From Diploscapter coronatus (taxonomy: Eukaryota > Nematoda > Chromadorea > Rhabditida > Rhabditidae): a DNA stretch of 64,000 bases. This document shows positions 1-11,100 of this stretch, piece by piece (position 1 is the first letter of the stretch; each line of letters begins with the position of its first letter). The position numbers and the translations under genes are program-made. The notes beneath the pieces were generated by a model. The model ran no database searches. It saw only the letters and a list, made by a program, of their open reading frames with translations, and was not told the origin of the DNA. The stretch lies in NCBI GenBank assembly GCA_964036155.1, contig OZ038423.1:54389249-54453248 (forward strand), read 5' to 3'.

Positions 1-163
1 GTAAATCCAGGTGAAAATAAATCCCGACGATTCTTGAATTTTTGCAAATTTTCGCCAGCTAATACTAATCTCCCTTCCCTTTTCCACAAGGATTCAGTAT
101 TTATCAGAATTTTCTCTTCACCGAGAATTACCTAAATTTCGAGCCAGAAATATGTCTATCAAA

Positions 164-271
164 CTTCTCAAAACTCGACCCGCAGAAATAAGTGTCATAT
201 TGAGAGAGTAAAGGAGCGTGTCTTCTTTCTTCTCTCGAAAAATACTATTTTGCGGGTCGAGTTTTGAGAAG
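164..271. repeat. Hairpin/short palindromic repeat in CWC22 intron
   Basis: A perfect 20-bp inverted repeat (CTTCTCAAAACTCGACCCGC at 164-183 and its complement at 252-271) encloses about 68 bp. The shape is that of a very small foldback element or MITE. It lies downstream of the last visible CWC22 exon, so probably in an intron. No target duplication was recognised. Confidence 0.6.
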
Positions 272-410
272 CGATTTTTATCAAAATGTGCAAAAGAATA
301 GACAAAGAGTTGCCTGATTAGGAAGGAAGTAGTTTAGCTTTGACACTTGCCAAACGATACAAAATACTTTGAGAATAATCATAATTTTTAAAAGTGCAAA
401 AAAAGCTTAC

Positions 411-1611
411 TTTCCACGAATGACATTCTCCTGCAGAAGTTCACGCACGATCTGCACAAGGTTGGCTACGTTCACTCTGAAAATATCGATATTTGCAAAA
501 AACAAAAATGTTAGAGTTGACAAAAGTCGATTAAAAATTTCGACTTCCAAGTTATCAGAAACTAGCTGATTGATGTTTTCGATGATTTTTACACAAAATC
601 AACAAAACATTCTACCTGTTGACCAGACCGTGCAGCTTCTTCTTAAGACGTTCCCAGTTCATCCTCTGATATTGCTCGCTGCTCTGAAAGGTAAAGACCG
701 AATGTTACAGAAAGATAAAATCGCTTACCTTATCCTGAATTTGCTCCTGGAGCATCCTCAACTTGGCTGGAGGGATGTAGGCACCGCCGGTGCGGTTTCT
801 GAAAATTAGTTTATTCTTACGGAATCATTCAGAGTATAAGAAAGGGAAAAATAGGAGTGCTGATGGTGGTATTCGACAGAAATGACTTATTATTTGAATA
901 TGTCGGATCATAGGTGTTAGGTGGTTGTCTTGGGCCACCTTGGAGTGAGTTCCGTAGCCCAAAGACTAGGTCTTAGTTAGAAGCTACACTGTCAGATTCG
1001 CTCCTCCCTGATGGTTCGTATTTTCTGCTTATAAGCCCCTAGCATGTACGGAATAGTTACTAGAAAAAAGAGGAATATTAATTAAATTCTGGTTGACGAA
1101 ATAAGGAAGATTAATGGGAAAGGAAAGCTGTTTCGATGATTGTAGGAAAAAGAACTAAGGAAAGTACTTCCTTACATAGAAATAAAATTTACCTGAGCAG
1201 ATCGACGGTATTCTCCTTGTTGCTCTGCTTGTTCGCAGTCTCTTCAGCCTCTGCCTTCTTCTCCTTCTGCTTTTCATCCGCATCCCCTCTGCTCTTCCTC
1301 GATTCTCTCTTTCTGTCCCTGCTTCTGCTTCTCTCCCTCGATCTGTCTCTGGATCTGGACCTCTTCCTCTTCCTGTCGCGACTCCTGTCCCTGCTTCTGC
1401 TCCTGTCCTTCGACTTCGACCTGTCTCTTTTCTTCTCCTTCTTCCTGTGCCTATCCTTGGATCGGTCCCCGTCCTTCTCACCCTCATCGTGCCCGTCTCG
1501 TTTCGACTTCTTCGAACTCGGCTCTGCCTCCTTGGACCTGCTCTCGGGCGAATGCGATTCAGGCGACCTCCTCCTCGACTTAGTCGAGTCCTTGTCCGCG
1601 TCTCTGCCCAT
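411..1611 (-). CDS. cwc22: Pre-mRNA-splicing factor CWC22 (nucampholin), N-terminal part, cut by window edge
   Basis: CWC22 is a spliceosome protein that escorts eIF4A3 and is needed for exon-junction-complex deposition. Four exons are visible: 1193-1611, 729-798, 616-683 and 411-476, joined in compatible phases. The first exon begins [11 protein letters not shown] and is a long Arg/Ser/Asp/Lys-rich RS-type region, as in many CWC22 proteins. Exon 2 gives [20 protein letters not shown], the hallmark start of the MIF4G region; exons 3 and 4 continue with [19 protein letters not shown] and [20 protein letters not shown]. The rest of MIF4G and the MA3 domain must lie beyond position 1. The start is the first ATG before the RS stretch. 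The gene diverges from POLR3E with about 490 bp between starts. The plus-strand frame through the RS exon is an artefact of the repetitive codons. Confidence 0.93.
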
Positions 1612-2102
1612 TTTCTGAAATTCGTCTTTCAGTTCGAGTTGGGAATTTTGCGAAGCGACGAAAATAGGTCAAACTCGATAAGAGTCCAAGAGTGCGTTAC
1701 GAAAAGATAAGTTCTATTCGGTGACAAATTCAGATTTAAAAAATGCTGGATTGATAAATTCACAGGAAATTTTTGAAACCAGCTAAAATAATCGAAGAAA
1801 AAATAGGAGAAAAAACTCAAGAAAATGACAATAAAACGGAGTGTGTTAGTGAGAGAAGGACCATGTCAGACTGAAGATGAATGAGGTCAAGTCGTGAGTA
1901 ATTTTTGGGAAGCATGAACGTCAAATTCGATGGGAAAAATAACGAGAAAAAATGGAAAACTCCAAGAAGAAAATTGAAAAGGCACGGCCAAGCGGTTTTC
2001 GAAAAACGAAATTCCATGCGACGAACGCGTAAACCACTTTCACACGCGGCATTTGCTTCGATGTTTTTCTTGCATTTATTTTTTTCGATTTTTAAGGACT
2101 CA
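1612..2102. other. Shared divergent promoter region, CWC22 / POLR3E
   Basis: About 490 bp separate the two divergent start codons. I see no clear TATA box or other core element. A T-rich run ending CGATTTTTAAG shortly before the POLR3E ATG could be a cis- or trans-splice acceptor; this is inference only. Confidence 0.4.
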
Positions 2103-4403
2103 ATGGGCGACGACGAAGTGAATGTTTCGAAGAAGAGGCAGCGGAGACGGCAATTCTCGTCTTCTGACGAGTCCGAGGGGGAGGACGGTGGAGATGAACT
2201 GTTGGCCGAGGTTGGAGTTTTCAACTCTTACTTTTAAATTTAATTTTTTGCAGTTGGACGTTCGAATGGCTAATTTATTGCCGAACACGGAAGCTTTCAC
2301 GATGCAATTTCCTGCTCGGAAAAAGAACGTGTTCGACAACAGCCACCCTCCTCAGGCGCGGTTCAAGAAGAACGTCAAATTCGTGAGTTTCACAGTATTT
2401 TTCTTAATGTTTTAAATTAGTTTTTTTCAGTTAGAATTGCGAATTCCTTCCAACACTCACAACGGTTCCTACGACAAGGAGAAATCCCGCGTGCTTCTAT
2501 CCCCTAGTCGCTCAGCTTCTCATTCCTCAACTGCGTCTAGAGTCAAAGCAGACTCCTCATCGTATGCTTTTCTCGTGCATCTTCTTCCAACTCTGCTAGG
2601 GAATGATTTTTGAGATTTCCGGAAGCTGAAGAAAGTTCAAATTTTGAGAGCGAAATCGGATAGAGTTGGACATACGAGCCCTGAAGCGGCTAATTTTCGA
2701 TCTGGTCTGTTTCGATGCACAAAATCTCTTGATTACAGATTGTGCACCCGAGACGAAGACATATTCGAAGGACGAGCCTTCCAGACTCACGCTCCTGTCA
2801 TCAATGCATTCGGGCAGATTAAACATGGTAGGATAGATTTTTGTCTCATTTTTCATCTTCGATTTAGATACTTTCCTAATTTGCCCACTGTCAGGCACAT
2901 TCGAAATGCGTAAATCACTGGCTCATATCAACCAAAAGAAAAGCTCCAGAAGAAGTTCGGCGAGAGATGAATGTAGGCATTCTGAGTAGAAGATATCTCG
3001 TGAATACAAAACAAGTAATTTAGCTGAAATGACTGAGGAATCTGACACGGAAACTTCGCCTGCAGAAGTGAGCAAAACTGTTCGAGTGAAGTTTGCAAAG
3101 CCTGAGACTGAACGACAGAAGAAGCGGAGAGAAGCAAGTGCTCTTCATCGGTGAGATAAAGTTATTCTTGATTCGGCTTAGAGAATTGCGTTATTTTCAG
3201 AGAAAGAATGATGGCCAACGATGCTTGGGTGAAAATGAACGTGTGTTGTAAAGATGTAAGTGCACAAATTTTGCAAGGAAGTAAGATAATTTTCAGAATC
3301 CCCTTTGTGTAGAATGCACAGATAAAATGGCAGCTAAAGTACCTCAAGCAGATTCTAGTCAAGTTCAGCAGAAAAAATACTCGAATGACAGGAAATTAGA
3401 AGACGTTCGAAACTTTGTGCAGAAAGCGATTATTGCGAGTTCAAACGAAACATCGTAAGCTTTCCTCTTTTCATGAAAAAATCGTCATTTAATAGAAGCA
3501 AAAATGTATACTCTACTTTATACCTGCATGAGCATTTTGACTTATTCCAAAGTTCCTGCTAGAAGACAAAAATTCTCATAGTTTAGTTCTGCGATCGATG
3601 ATGCCTCTTTGTGTTTGCATAAGCGCATTATCTCAACTTCTCGAGAAGAACAAATCCGGATGCAGATGCTGAAATGTAAGTGTAGGCTAGAAAAGACTGT
3701 TAATAAGCAACTGTTATTTTCAGGTCAAGTCATCAAAACGACTCATCTGGCTGAATTAGTCGATCCATCGATGACTCGGGAAGAGCTGCTCAGACAATTG
3801 CAGGAGTGCGCGCATCTTGTTAGAGGTGAAGCCATTCATTCAATTCAATTATGCCTGTCTAAATTATTCTCATTCAGGAGTCTGGGTTGTGAAGTCAGAG
3901 TACTTGTTCTCGAACCTGCCGCCGGCACATGGTTATGTTCCGGGTAAAAGAGATGAACATAGGGGGGAATCGTGGAGAAATGCTAGAGACTTTGCTCTGG
4001 CTCTGCTCGACGCTAAATGCAGACTCACACGAAACACTCTCAAACGGTTAATTCCAAATGTATGATTTTTTTTCCAATTTTCTTTATTCTAGCGGTTTCC
4101 GCCTGAATGACAGAGATGTAGAGCAGATTCTGTCAACTTTTGCCGCCAAATCTGATCGATGCTGGAAATTGAAACTCGATCCAGACGAGGAATTTCTCAA
4201 CGAGTAACTATTTTCCTGATGGTTTCACTAATAAAGAGAATTTTAGCCCAGCAAATCTTCTACTAATTCTATACGAAACAAAATTCTGGTACCAACACTG
4301 GGAAGACATTCATAGGAAGATCGAAAAGTGCCAGAGTCCTCGCAGAACTCCCTCGAAGAGGGTCAAGAGAGAACTAATCGAACCCCAAATCACTACTTTA
4401 TAG
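2103..4403 (+). CDS. polr3e: RNA polymerase III subunit RPC5 (POLR3E), short form
   Basis: RPC5 is a peripheral subunit of RNA polymerase III that pairs with RPC4 through a TFIIF-like module. About twelve exons can be joined. The protein starts MGDDEVNVSKKRQRRRQ, then an acidic stretch, then LDVRMANLLPNTEAFTMQF, matching the family's N-terminal dimerisation strand region. Later exons give the basic segment around EMRKSLAHINQKKSSRR, then TVRVKFAKPETERQKKRR, then the winged-helix-like core with LAELVDPSMTREELLRQL and GVWVVKSEYLFSNLPP. The last exon ends in a Lys/Arg-rich tail and TAG at 4401-4403. The vertebrate protein carries a long C-terminal extension with further winged-helix domains; it is absent here, so this is a yeast-like short form. 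An upstream in-frame ATG exists, but its extension looks unlike coding sequence. Confidence 0.9.
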
Positions 4404-5272
4404 AAAATTCGCAGGGCGAAAATCTCAATTAAACGGTGACTTGTATCTGACGATTCGAGCAACACTCGTTATAATTTGACAGAATCATTTTCAAAAGGTA
4501 AAAAAACTTTATTTCTCCATAAAAACGGACCGTCAATTCTAAAAGAATGATGCCGTGCGTACCTTACAAGTCATCGTTTAAAACTGCCAAACCAAACAAG
4601 TAGGGCTGGATTCCTAATTCATTTGCAATTTTACAAAATGTAGCCAAGACTAAAATCTTGTAATCCGTTTAGGACAAAAATCAAACCTCAAGGCTTAGGG
4701 AAGACGAACGTCAAAAACCCCTCACGACCTACCCCAATAGATTCTTGACAAGATTTCTCTTTTAACCTGTAATTGTGCAAATTTTCACAAGTGCGACTTG
4801 GTATCATAACTATGATTCCACTCTTGCGACCTATCCCCTCTAGTTTATTTTCGTCTGACGAAAGTTCTCCCTAAGTCTGAACCTCAATTACTTTTATCCT
4901 GATCATCAGCAGTTCGCTTTATCAACTTTTTACGAGTTCTCCAATTTATCACCTACCTAAAGTAGTTTTGTACTTTGACTAGTGTCTAAAATCAATTAAG
5001 CCTCATGTACATATATTTCTTGCATAATCAACCTGAGTTTATATCACCGTATTATTCCAGTTTCGTTTTCTTTTATTTATCTTAGAAAATTTCGTAAAAA
5101 ATCTTTTATTTGTGGTTTTTTTAAACTTTGACTTATATTAATGGCTAACTAAAACGGATGTCTACGATCTAGACTAATACACGTATCTATATCAGCAATA
5201 AAAATGTGAAGAATTATAAATGAAAAGATTTTGACGTTGAAAATAATATCTGCTTGAGGAGAAATGACAGGC
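4404..5272. other. Convergent intergenic region POLR3E / FAM162
   Basis: About 870 bp hold the two 3' ends. A TTTATT at 5072-5077 (AATAAA on the minus strand) suits the FAM162-type gene. I see no further gene; the remainder is AT-rich and unremarkable. Confidence 0.5.
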
Positions 5273-6728
5273 TCATTTGATATAGACACCCGCATTTCGA
5301 TCGCGCTCGATTCTCTTCGCATTCCAAATTTCTGCAGTGAAGAAAATTGCAAAGAAAATGGCAATGCCGAAGATGATGAATAGCACACGCAATCGCTGGT
5401 GCATTCGATTCATCGTGCCATTTCTGAAAAATTATAATAATTTAACGATTTTTCTATTGGTTGATTTCTAATGTTTATTCTTTTCAGGATGAATAAATAC
5501 GAGAAAGGATCAACTTTCTTGGCCTCCTTTAAAAGCCACAGAGTGCAGACTTGTAAAAACCACATAGCTTAGGGACCGCAAATAGTTCGATAAAATTTAT
5601 AATTTTCGGGAGTTTCCTATCCAAACTTATGACTTTTGATGTAACTAAGATATTCATGCAGAAAAAATAAATAATAATTTTTGACCGAAAAAGCTAACAG
5701 AAGTAGCTTACGAAATGAACACGTTTTTTTCAATATAATAAAACGCCTGCGAATGTGCACTTCCTGATAAAATTTTCCATTGAATAACCATTTTTACGGG
5801 TGGTGTGTGTCGATTCTGATGGTGATCTTTCATGAATACCAGTTTTAAAAGGTACTTGTTTCCTATTTTTTTGGGTTTCATATAATCATCACTTTTTATT
5901 CCGTTGCATTTTGCAGAGGAGAGGAGTTTGCGGTCCCTACGCATACTAGCAAAATTTTATCCACCGATAAAAAGTTAGGAATAGGGCAGGTAGGGTATGT
6001 TCGGTCCAAAATGTTGAGTATATTAAGAAGATTTTTCTAGACAAGTATTTCCCTGCCGGACCCTATTCCTATCCTTATTCGAATTTCAGAGATATGCGAC
6101 TTTACAAGAAACCACTTTCTTCTTGAAAAAGGATGCGATAATTTCATAGCGACTTTCAAATTTAATTTGATTGGAAATTTTGAAAATAAAATTATATTGA
6201 AAATCTCTAATGAAAGGCAAAAGACTCACGCAACGAATTCAGGAATTTCCCTCTGCGAATTGTACAGCCGAGTCCAAATGAGGAATCGCCTTTGCCATTT
6301 CGTCGGCACTTGACCAGATTCTAGAAGAACGCTGCATAAGAATTTTTTTCCCCGGATTTGGGTAGAAGTAGCAATTTAATTTAGAAGAAAAAACACTAGA
6401 AACTTGTCTTCAAATCTACGAAAAATAAAATATTCGAAGATAGGTCGAATTTCTGCTCAAATCGTATCTAAATCTCTCATACCGTGCGATGCAGCTCCAA
6501 CAATTCGTTTGGTCTGTCCCATCTGGTCGTGCTCAAGTTTGGTGGCCTGATTTGAGCGTTCCAGTGCTTCTTGTTTCTGGAATCGTTCGTTGTTTCTTTG
6601 TAGCTCTTAAAGTTTTCAACCTTCTGTGCCATTTTATATTCGAGCGGATCAAGTGAAGAGTAGCTGCGTCCACAGAACAGAGAAGGTGTGCATCTTCGGG
6701 CCAGAATTTGGCATGCCGAACTCAGCAT
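5273..6728 (-). CDS. FAM162/UPF0389-type mitochondrial membrane protein
   Basis: FAM162 proteins are small single-pass mitochondrial proteins linked in vertebrates to apoptosis and hypoxia. Three exons are seen: one starting at 6728, then about 6230-6331 and 5273-5423. The N-terminus MLSSACQILARRCTPSLF is Arg-rich and free of acidic residues, as in a mitochondrial presequence. The middle exon carries the family signature, GQVPTKWQRRFLIWTRLY followed by REIPEFV. The last exon gives a hydrophobic segment (LRVLFIIFGIAIFFAIFF) and a basic tail ending AGVYIK. The exact donor of exon 1 is uncertain: the obvious donor near 6485 does not keep phase, whereas a GTTGGA donor slightly earlier does. The 5424-6229 intron holds two small inverted-repeat elements. 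Confidence 0.75.
5570..5939. mobile_element. MITE with TAGGGACCGCAAA ends, copy 1
   Basis: The left end TAGGGACCGCAAATAG at 5570 is matched by an inverted TAGGGACCGCAAACTCC at 5939, enclosing about 340 bp without a transposase. The ends match those of the element at 32116-32490. It lies in an intron of the FAM162-type gene. I found no convincing 8-bp duplication for this copy. Confidence 0.6.
5986..6071. mobile_element. Very short MITE, TAGGAATAGGG ends
   Basis: An 11-bp perfect inverted repeat (TAGGAATAGGG at 5986, complement ending at 6071) is followed inward by similar GGCAGG/GGTAGGG words. The interior words AATAGGGCAGGTAGGG recall those inside the element at 20341-20510. It is in the same intron as the preceding element. 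Confidence 0.5.
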
Positions 6729-7071
6729 GACTGATCTCTGCTGAAAATAAATTTAAAAAGTCTAAAAAATTGGAAGCATTCGAAAAAACAACTGATGCAA
6801 AAATACACACCAAGCAATGGCGTAGAACAAAATAGACTATTTGGTGACTGCACCAAAGTAATGAAAAGTGAGAGATGATGATATTTACGCACTAGAGAAC
6901 GAGAAATTACACAAGAAAGTGAACGAACTCTGAAGGCAGGGATAATTCTCTCCCGAAGATCAAAAATCAAAGCACAGATGAATGGATATAAAATTAGCAT
7001 GCAAAGTGGGCACTATACTTTGAACGAAGTTATCGAACTTGAAGAATTTGGTTCATTACTCGATCAACAGA

Positions 7072-7981
7072 ATGGCTCACGGCATGGAACGACTTTTTCT
7101 GCGAGACCTGCTGGTCTGTTTTCCACTTCTGCAACAAAACGCTAGCGAATCACTAAAACAAATTCGTCAACTTGAACAAGATTGTATCACATCGAAATCA
7201 CGTATTGTTGTAAATGCAAATAACACGTATTTAAAAGCGGGATCTCACCCATCTAAGATGGTGCAACATTGAATGTTGCAATGTTCAGGGACTCCCAGCT
7301 GCAGCTCAAGTACCTGAAGACGATCCCAAGAAGCCGGACAATTCCGAAACGGTGCACATCTCTGCACTCGCCCTGATCAAGATGATGAAGCACGCACGCA
7401 GTGGTGTCCCCCTCGAAGTGATGGGCATTCTGCTCGGCAATTTCGTGGATGACTACACCATCCAAGTGGTCGATACATTCTGCATGCCGCAGGTAATCAA
7501 GTCCTTCATTGCACAATAAATAATAATTTCAACTCCAGAGAGGTTCCGCTGCGACAGTCGAGTCGTTCGACCCAGCCTACCAGGCCCGCTTCATGGAGCT
7601 GCTCAAATACGCCGGTCGCCAGGAGTCCGCAGTTGGATGGTACCATAGGTAAATCACGGGAACATTCCGAGTCACAAAGATCACTGGATCATATTTGATT
7701 TTCATTATCCAAATTTCAGCCACCCCGGTTTTGACTGCTGGCTGAGCCCGACGGATTTGGAGACGCAACAACTCATGAAGAAGCTGCACGGGCGCTGCAT
7801 CGCGATTGTGATCGACCCGATTCAGAGCGTCAAGGGCAAGGTGGTAGTCGACGCGTTTCGCTCTATCGACCCCATGAAAATGGCCATTAAGCCAACGGCA
7901 TTCAGCAATGAATCCAGACAGGTCAGGAAAGAAGGACCAAATCTTCTCGTCAATATTCCCTGTTCCATTTGTTATGGCTAG
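7072..7981 (+). CDS. RPN11/PSMD14-like JAMM metalloprotease domain, C-terminal part missing
   Basis: RPN11 is the zinc deubiquitinase of the 26S proteasome lid. Exons: from 7072, 7290-7492, 7541-7649 and 7720-7921. After [10 protein letters not shown] the protein reads [15 protein letters not shown], then [18 protein letters not shown] and VVDTFCMPQ. The JAMM motif is complete: the Glu of EVMG and [16 protein letters not shown] (HxHx7SxxD). [17 protein letters not shown] is typical RPN11, not CSN5. Odd points: Asp replaces the usual Gly in GFGCW, and the second half of RPN11, which anchors it to the lid helical bundle, is not found. The coordinates given read through the weak donor at 7922 to TAG at 7979. 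Alternatively, splicing from 7921 to 8187 stays in frame and joins this domain to the downstream gene. The fold assignment is secure; gene end and whether it is a paralogue are inference. Confidence 0.8.
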
Positions 7982-8195
7982 AGTCACGAAGTTCCGTTCC
8001 CTTCGTCGTTATTTAAAAAAAAAAAATCGAAAAAATAACAAGTGGCAATGAATTTTCACCACCGCTCATTTCTCGTTCTGCATTTTCTTAGCACTCGACT
8101 TTTCCTTCGCCCTGATACCGAATTTCGCTTTTCCGCGTCGCTTTTTGACTCACCTCGTCATTCTTCATTCATCCCATTCGTTGCAGGCATCCAAG

Positions 8196-11100
8196 ATGAC
8201 GACAATGAGCTTTACAGAATGGATCAGGATACGAAACGAGCAGAAAGCCGGCACAGGCTAGGCTAAATTCTACTTGATTTTTCTAGTCAATTTCATTCTC
8301 AACTCTAACATTTGAAGGCCTGGTGTTGCCCACTAGTACGACAAATTCTTGACACTGATTTCATAGAAGTTTTCTTAGCCAGCTGCAAAGTGAAGCCTTA
8401 TTTTCTCATGGAAGCGAAAACCTCAATCTTCTCGATTAAATCTCGCTATTATTTGAATTTTCGAAATGCTCCAGGAAAAATCCAAGAAGGGGATGACCCG
8501 AAGAAGGGCAGAGACGCAGAAAGGCAATTGGCAAAGCCGACGGATTTTACTTGGGGAGCTGAATATGTTCTGAGTACAGACAGAATGGAGAGTGATCCGC
8601 TGGCGAGGAACGGAATGCCTCTGCCCTGGAAGATCGACGTCCCCAAAAGGGACATCGAGCGATGTCTGCTCGGCATACGACACCAGTCCAAAAGGTCGGG
8701 TATGGACAACATTGAATATTTCAGTAGATACTCATGAGCGCAAAAAGTGAACGTTTGGAAAGAAAGTGTTCATGTGATTCTTCAGGACATTTATTTTTTC
8801 TAGATTCAAATTGTTGAGATGAACTATTCTGTATCGGAAGTTTTTCTTATAAGACGAATCATGTCTAGTCCTTTCACATCGATAAATTCTGATCTGCTTG
8901 AAATCTTCTGATGAACATTCACACCATTTTTATTATTCCAATATTGCAGGTTGAACCGGCATCTCTACGTGACGAGGCTCGGTGCAGAGTGCAGTTTCAG
9001 CATGATCGACCACTTCGCCACGCCACGACACATCAAGAGAATCAAAAATGTAGGCCAAAATATATCTGATTGAATCAGATCTAGGGAGCATATGAGTCGG
9101 ACTCAAAAAATACGTTAGAGGCTCTATTTCTTTACTCATTTCACTCTCTTTCTCCCCTTCCCGTCAGCGCCGCCTAACGGACACTGTTTATTCCGTCTAC
9201 AGCTTTGTATTGTTTTCTCTCCTCTGACCACACTGACCAATTATCGCTTGGCTACTCGTCTCCCTAAGCAGTCAGTCTGCCCTTCTGCTCTTGGGCCGGG
9301 TGGTCGGTCCTCCCACTTCTCCTTCAACTCTACAACTCACACCGCCATTGTCGTTTTACTCGGACACAAATAAGTAATTTGTGAGGAACGACTTATGTTT
9401 GCCTGACTGCGCTACCATTCGGGACGTAACAATATAATATATAGGGGACAGGTCGTAGAGCCATCCTGACTTAAATCCTCTCTAGGCCTGGATTGAATTA
9501 AGAATGTCCGTAGATCTTTAATAGAAAATTGAATCTTGAAAAACCTCGCTTCAATCAGACCTTAAAATTTTCATGGTGGTCTTGCGATTTGCACCCAGTT
9601 TTTGCAAGTCAACTGTCGTCGTCCGTGCAGGAATTGGATATTGGGTGGAGATAGAAAACGAGTGAAGATAACAAGGTTTTTTCCCCTAAATCCATCGAAT
9701 TTCTCTTCTTTAAATGAAGTATGAATTTTCTATGCTCTAGGAGTGGACAGTGTGGAAAGCATTGGTGTGCGAAGTGATGGCAGTCAACCCGGCCTTTCGT
9801 CTGCCAGACGCTCCCTTATTCCACGTCCGGTTCTGGCTGCCCTCATCGCCCCACGACTTTGCCTGGATTTCTCTTCCGTTTGGAGGGTAAGCGCACTTTT
9901 TCCGATAGTCGATTCTAAAATCAATTCTGTTCTCTCGTAAAATTCACCTATGCCTGTACTCATAAACGTACTGAAAGGCTCCCAGTAGTTTTTTACTGCG
10001 GCAAAAAACGACTAGAGGTGTCACGTAACCAACCACTCGGTGCGTTTAAGAATACAGACACAGATGACCGTCAGGGGCGAAACGGAATTTTGGCTTCGAC
10101 AAAAATTGAGAGATCAACTCCGATTTCGGTTCCGGTTCCGATTTTTCCAAACTCAATTCCGTCTCGTCTCTGCTGACCATCAATCACTACATATTCACAA
10201 GATTAGTCAGCTATTTCTTTTCCTAGCGATACATCTCCTAAAATTTGATTTTTACAATGGACTATTAATGCTAAACTCGACTCTGAAACATTAATTCGTT
10301 TTCTAGGCTCTGAAAATGCCTAAACGTTGTCCTAGAATAACCAGTTGAAAGAACTAGCGAATGTTCATTTCAGAAAGCACTTCCCAGATCTGCCAGCAGA
10401 CTTCGCCATCGGACAGTACTACGAAATGACTCTCGAACTGGAACAGCTCTCCAACAACAGCATGGTCCGTCAGAATTTCATTCGACAACTTGTATATGAC
10501 GCGAGAACCTGACCTATATGTGCTCACTATTTTTTCTACTCTCATTTTCTTCTCTATTCTTAGTTATAGTTCACGTACCCGTGTCAATTAGCCATTCCTA
10601 AGATTGCAATTAATTTTCAAATTTGACTATCTAACTTTCAGGTGCTGCGAGCCAAGAACCACAATCGATCGTTTGCCTTCCACGAACTCTACAGACGGCA
10701 CAGAACTGAGGAAAAGGAGCAGGGCACGGGGTTCCGCACATTCTACACGTAGGTCGCATCATTCTTTCTATTCATTTCTTTGAAGATCGAATATGCACAT
10801 ACATGATGAGAAAGAAACCTTGGTATTGTATCAATTTTACATCATTTAGTGAGGTTGTGTCAAAATAGGTTTGTGACCCCTCTACCATGTTCTGATCCAT
10901 TCTTACGTTTTCCCATAAGATAATATTTTGGATTTTCAGTTTAATTTCTAACAAGTTGAAAATGCAAAAGTTCTATCGTTAATTGCAGAATGACGGTAAA
11001 CGGCGACAGGATAGATACGATACAGGTAAGAACAGAGGAAAAATTAATAAGAAACGGAGTTTCTTTCTCGAAGAGCATGTTCTCATTATGACTGGATGAA

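Noticed and set aside
1136..1618. Long open frame on the plus strand, Leu/Ser-rich
   Set aside because: It is the complement of the RS-repeat exon of CWC22; the repetitive codons keep the opposite strand open.
7072..7981. CSN5 or BRCC36 as identity of the JAMM domain
   Set aside because: GNFVDDYT and [16 protein letters not shown] are RPN11-type; CSN5 and BRCC36 differ at these places.
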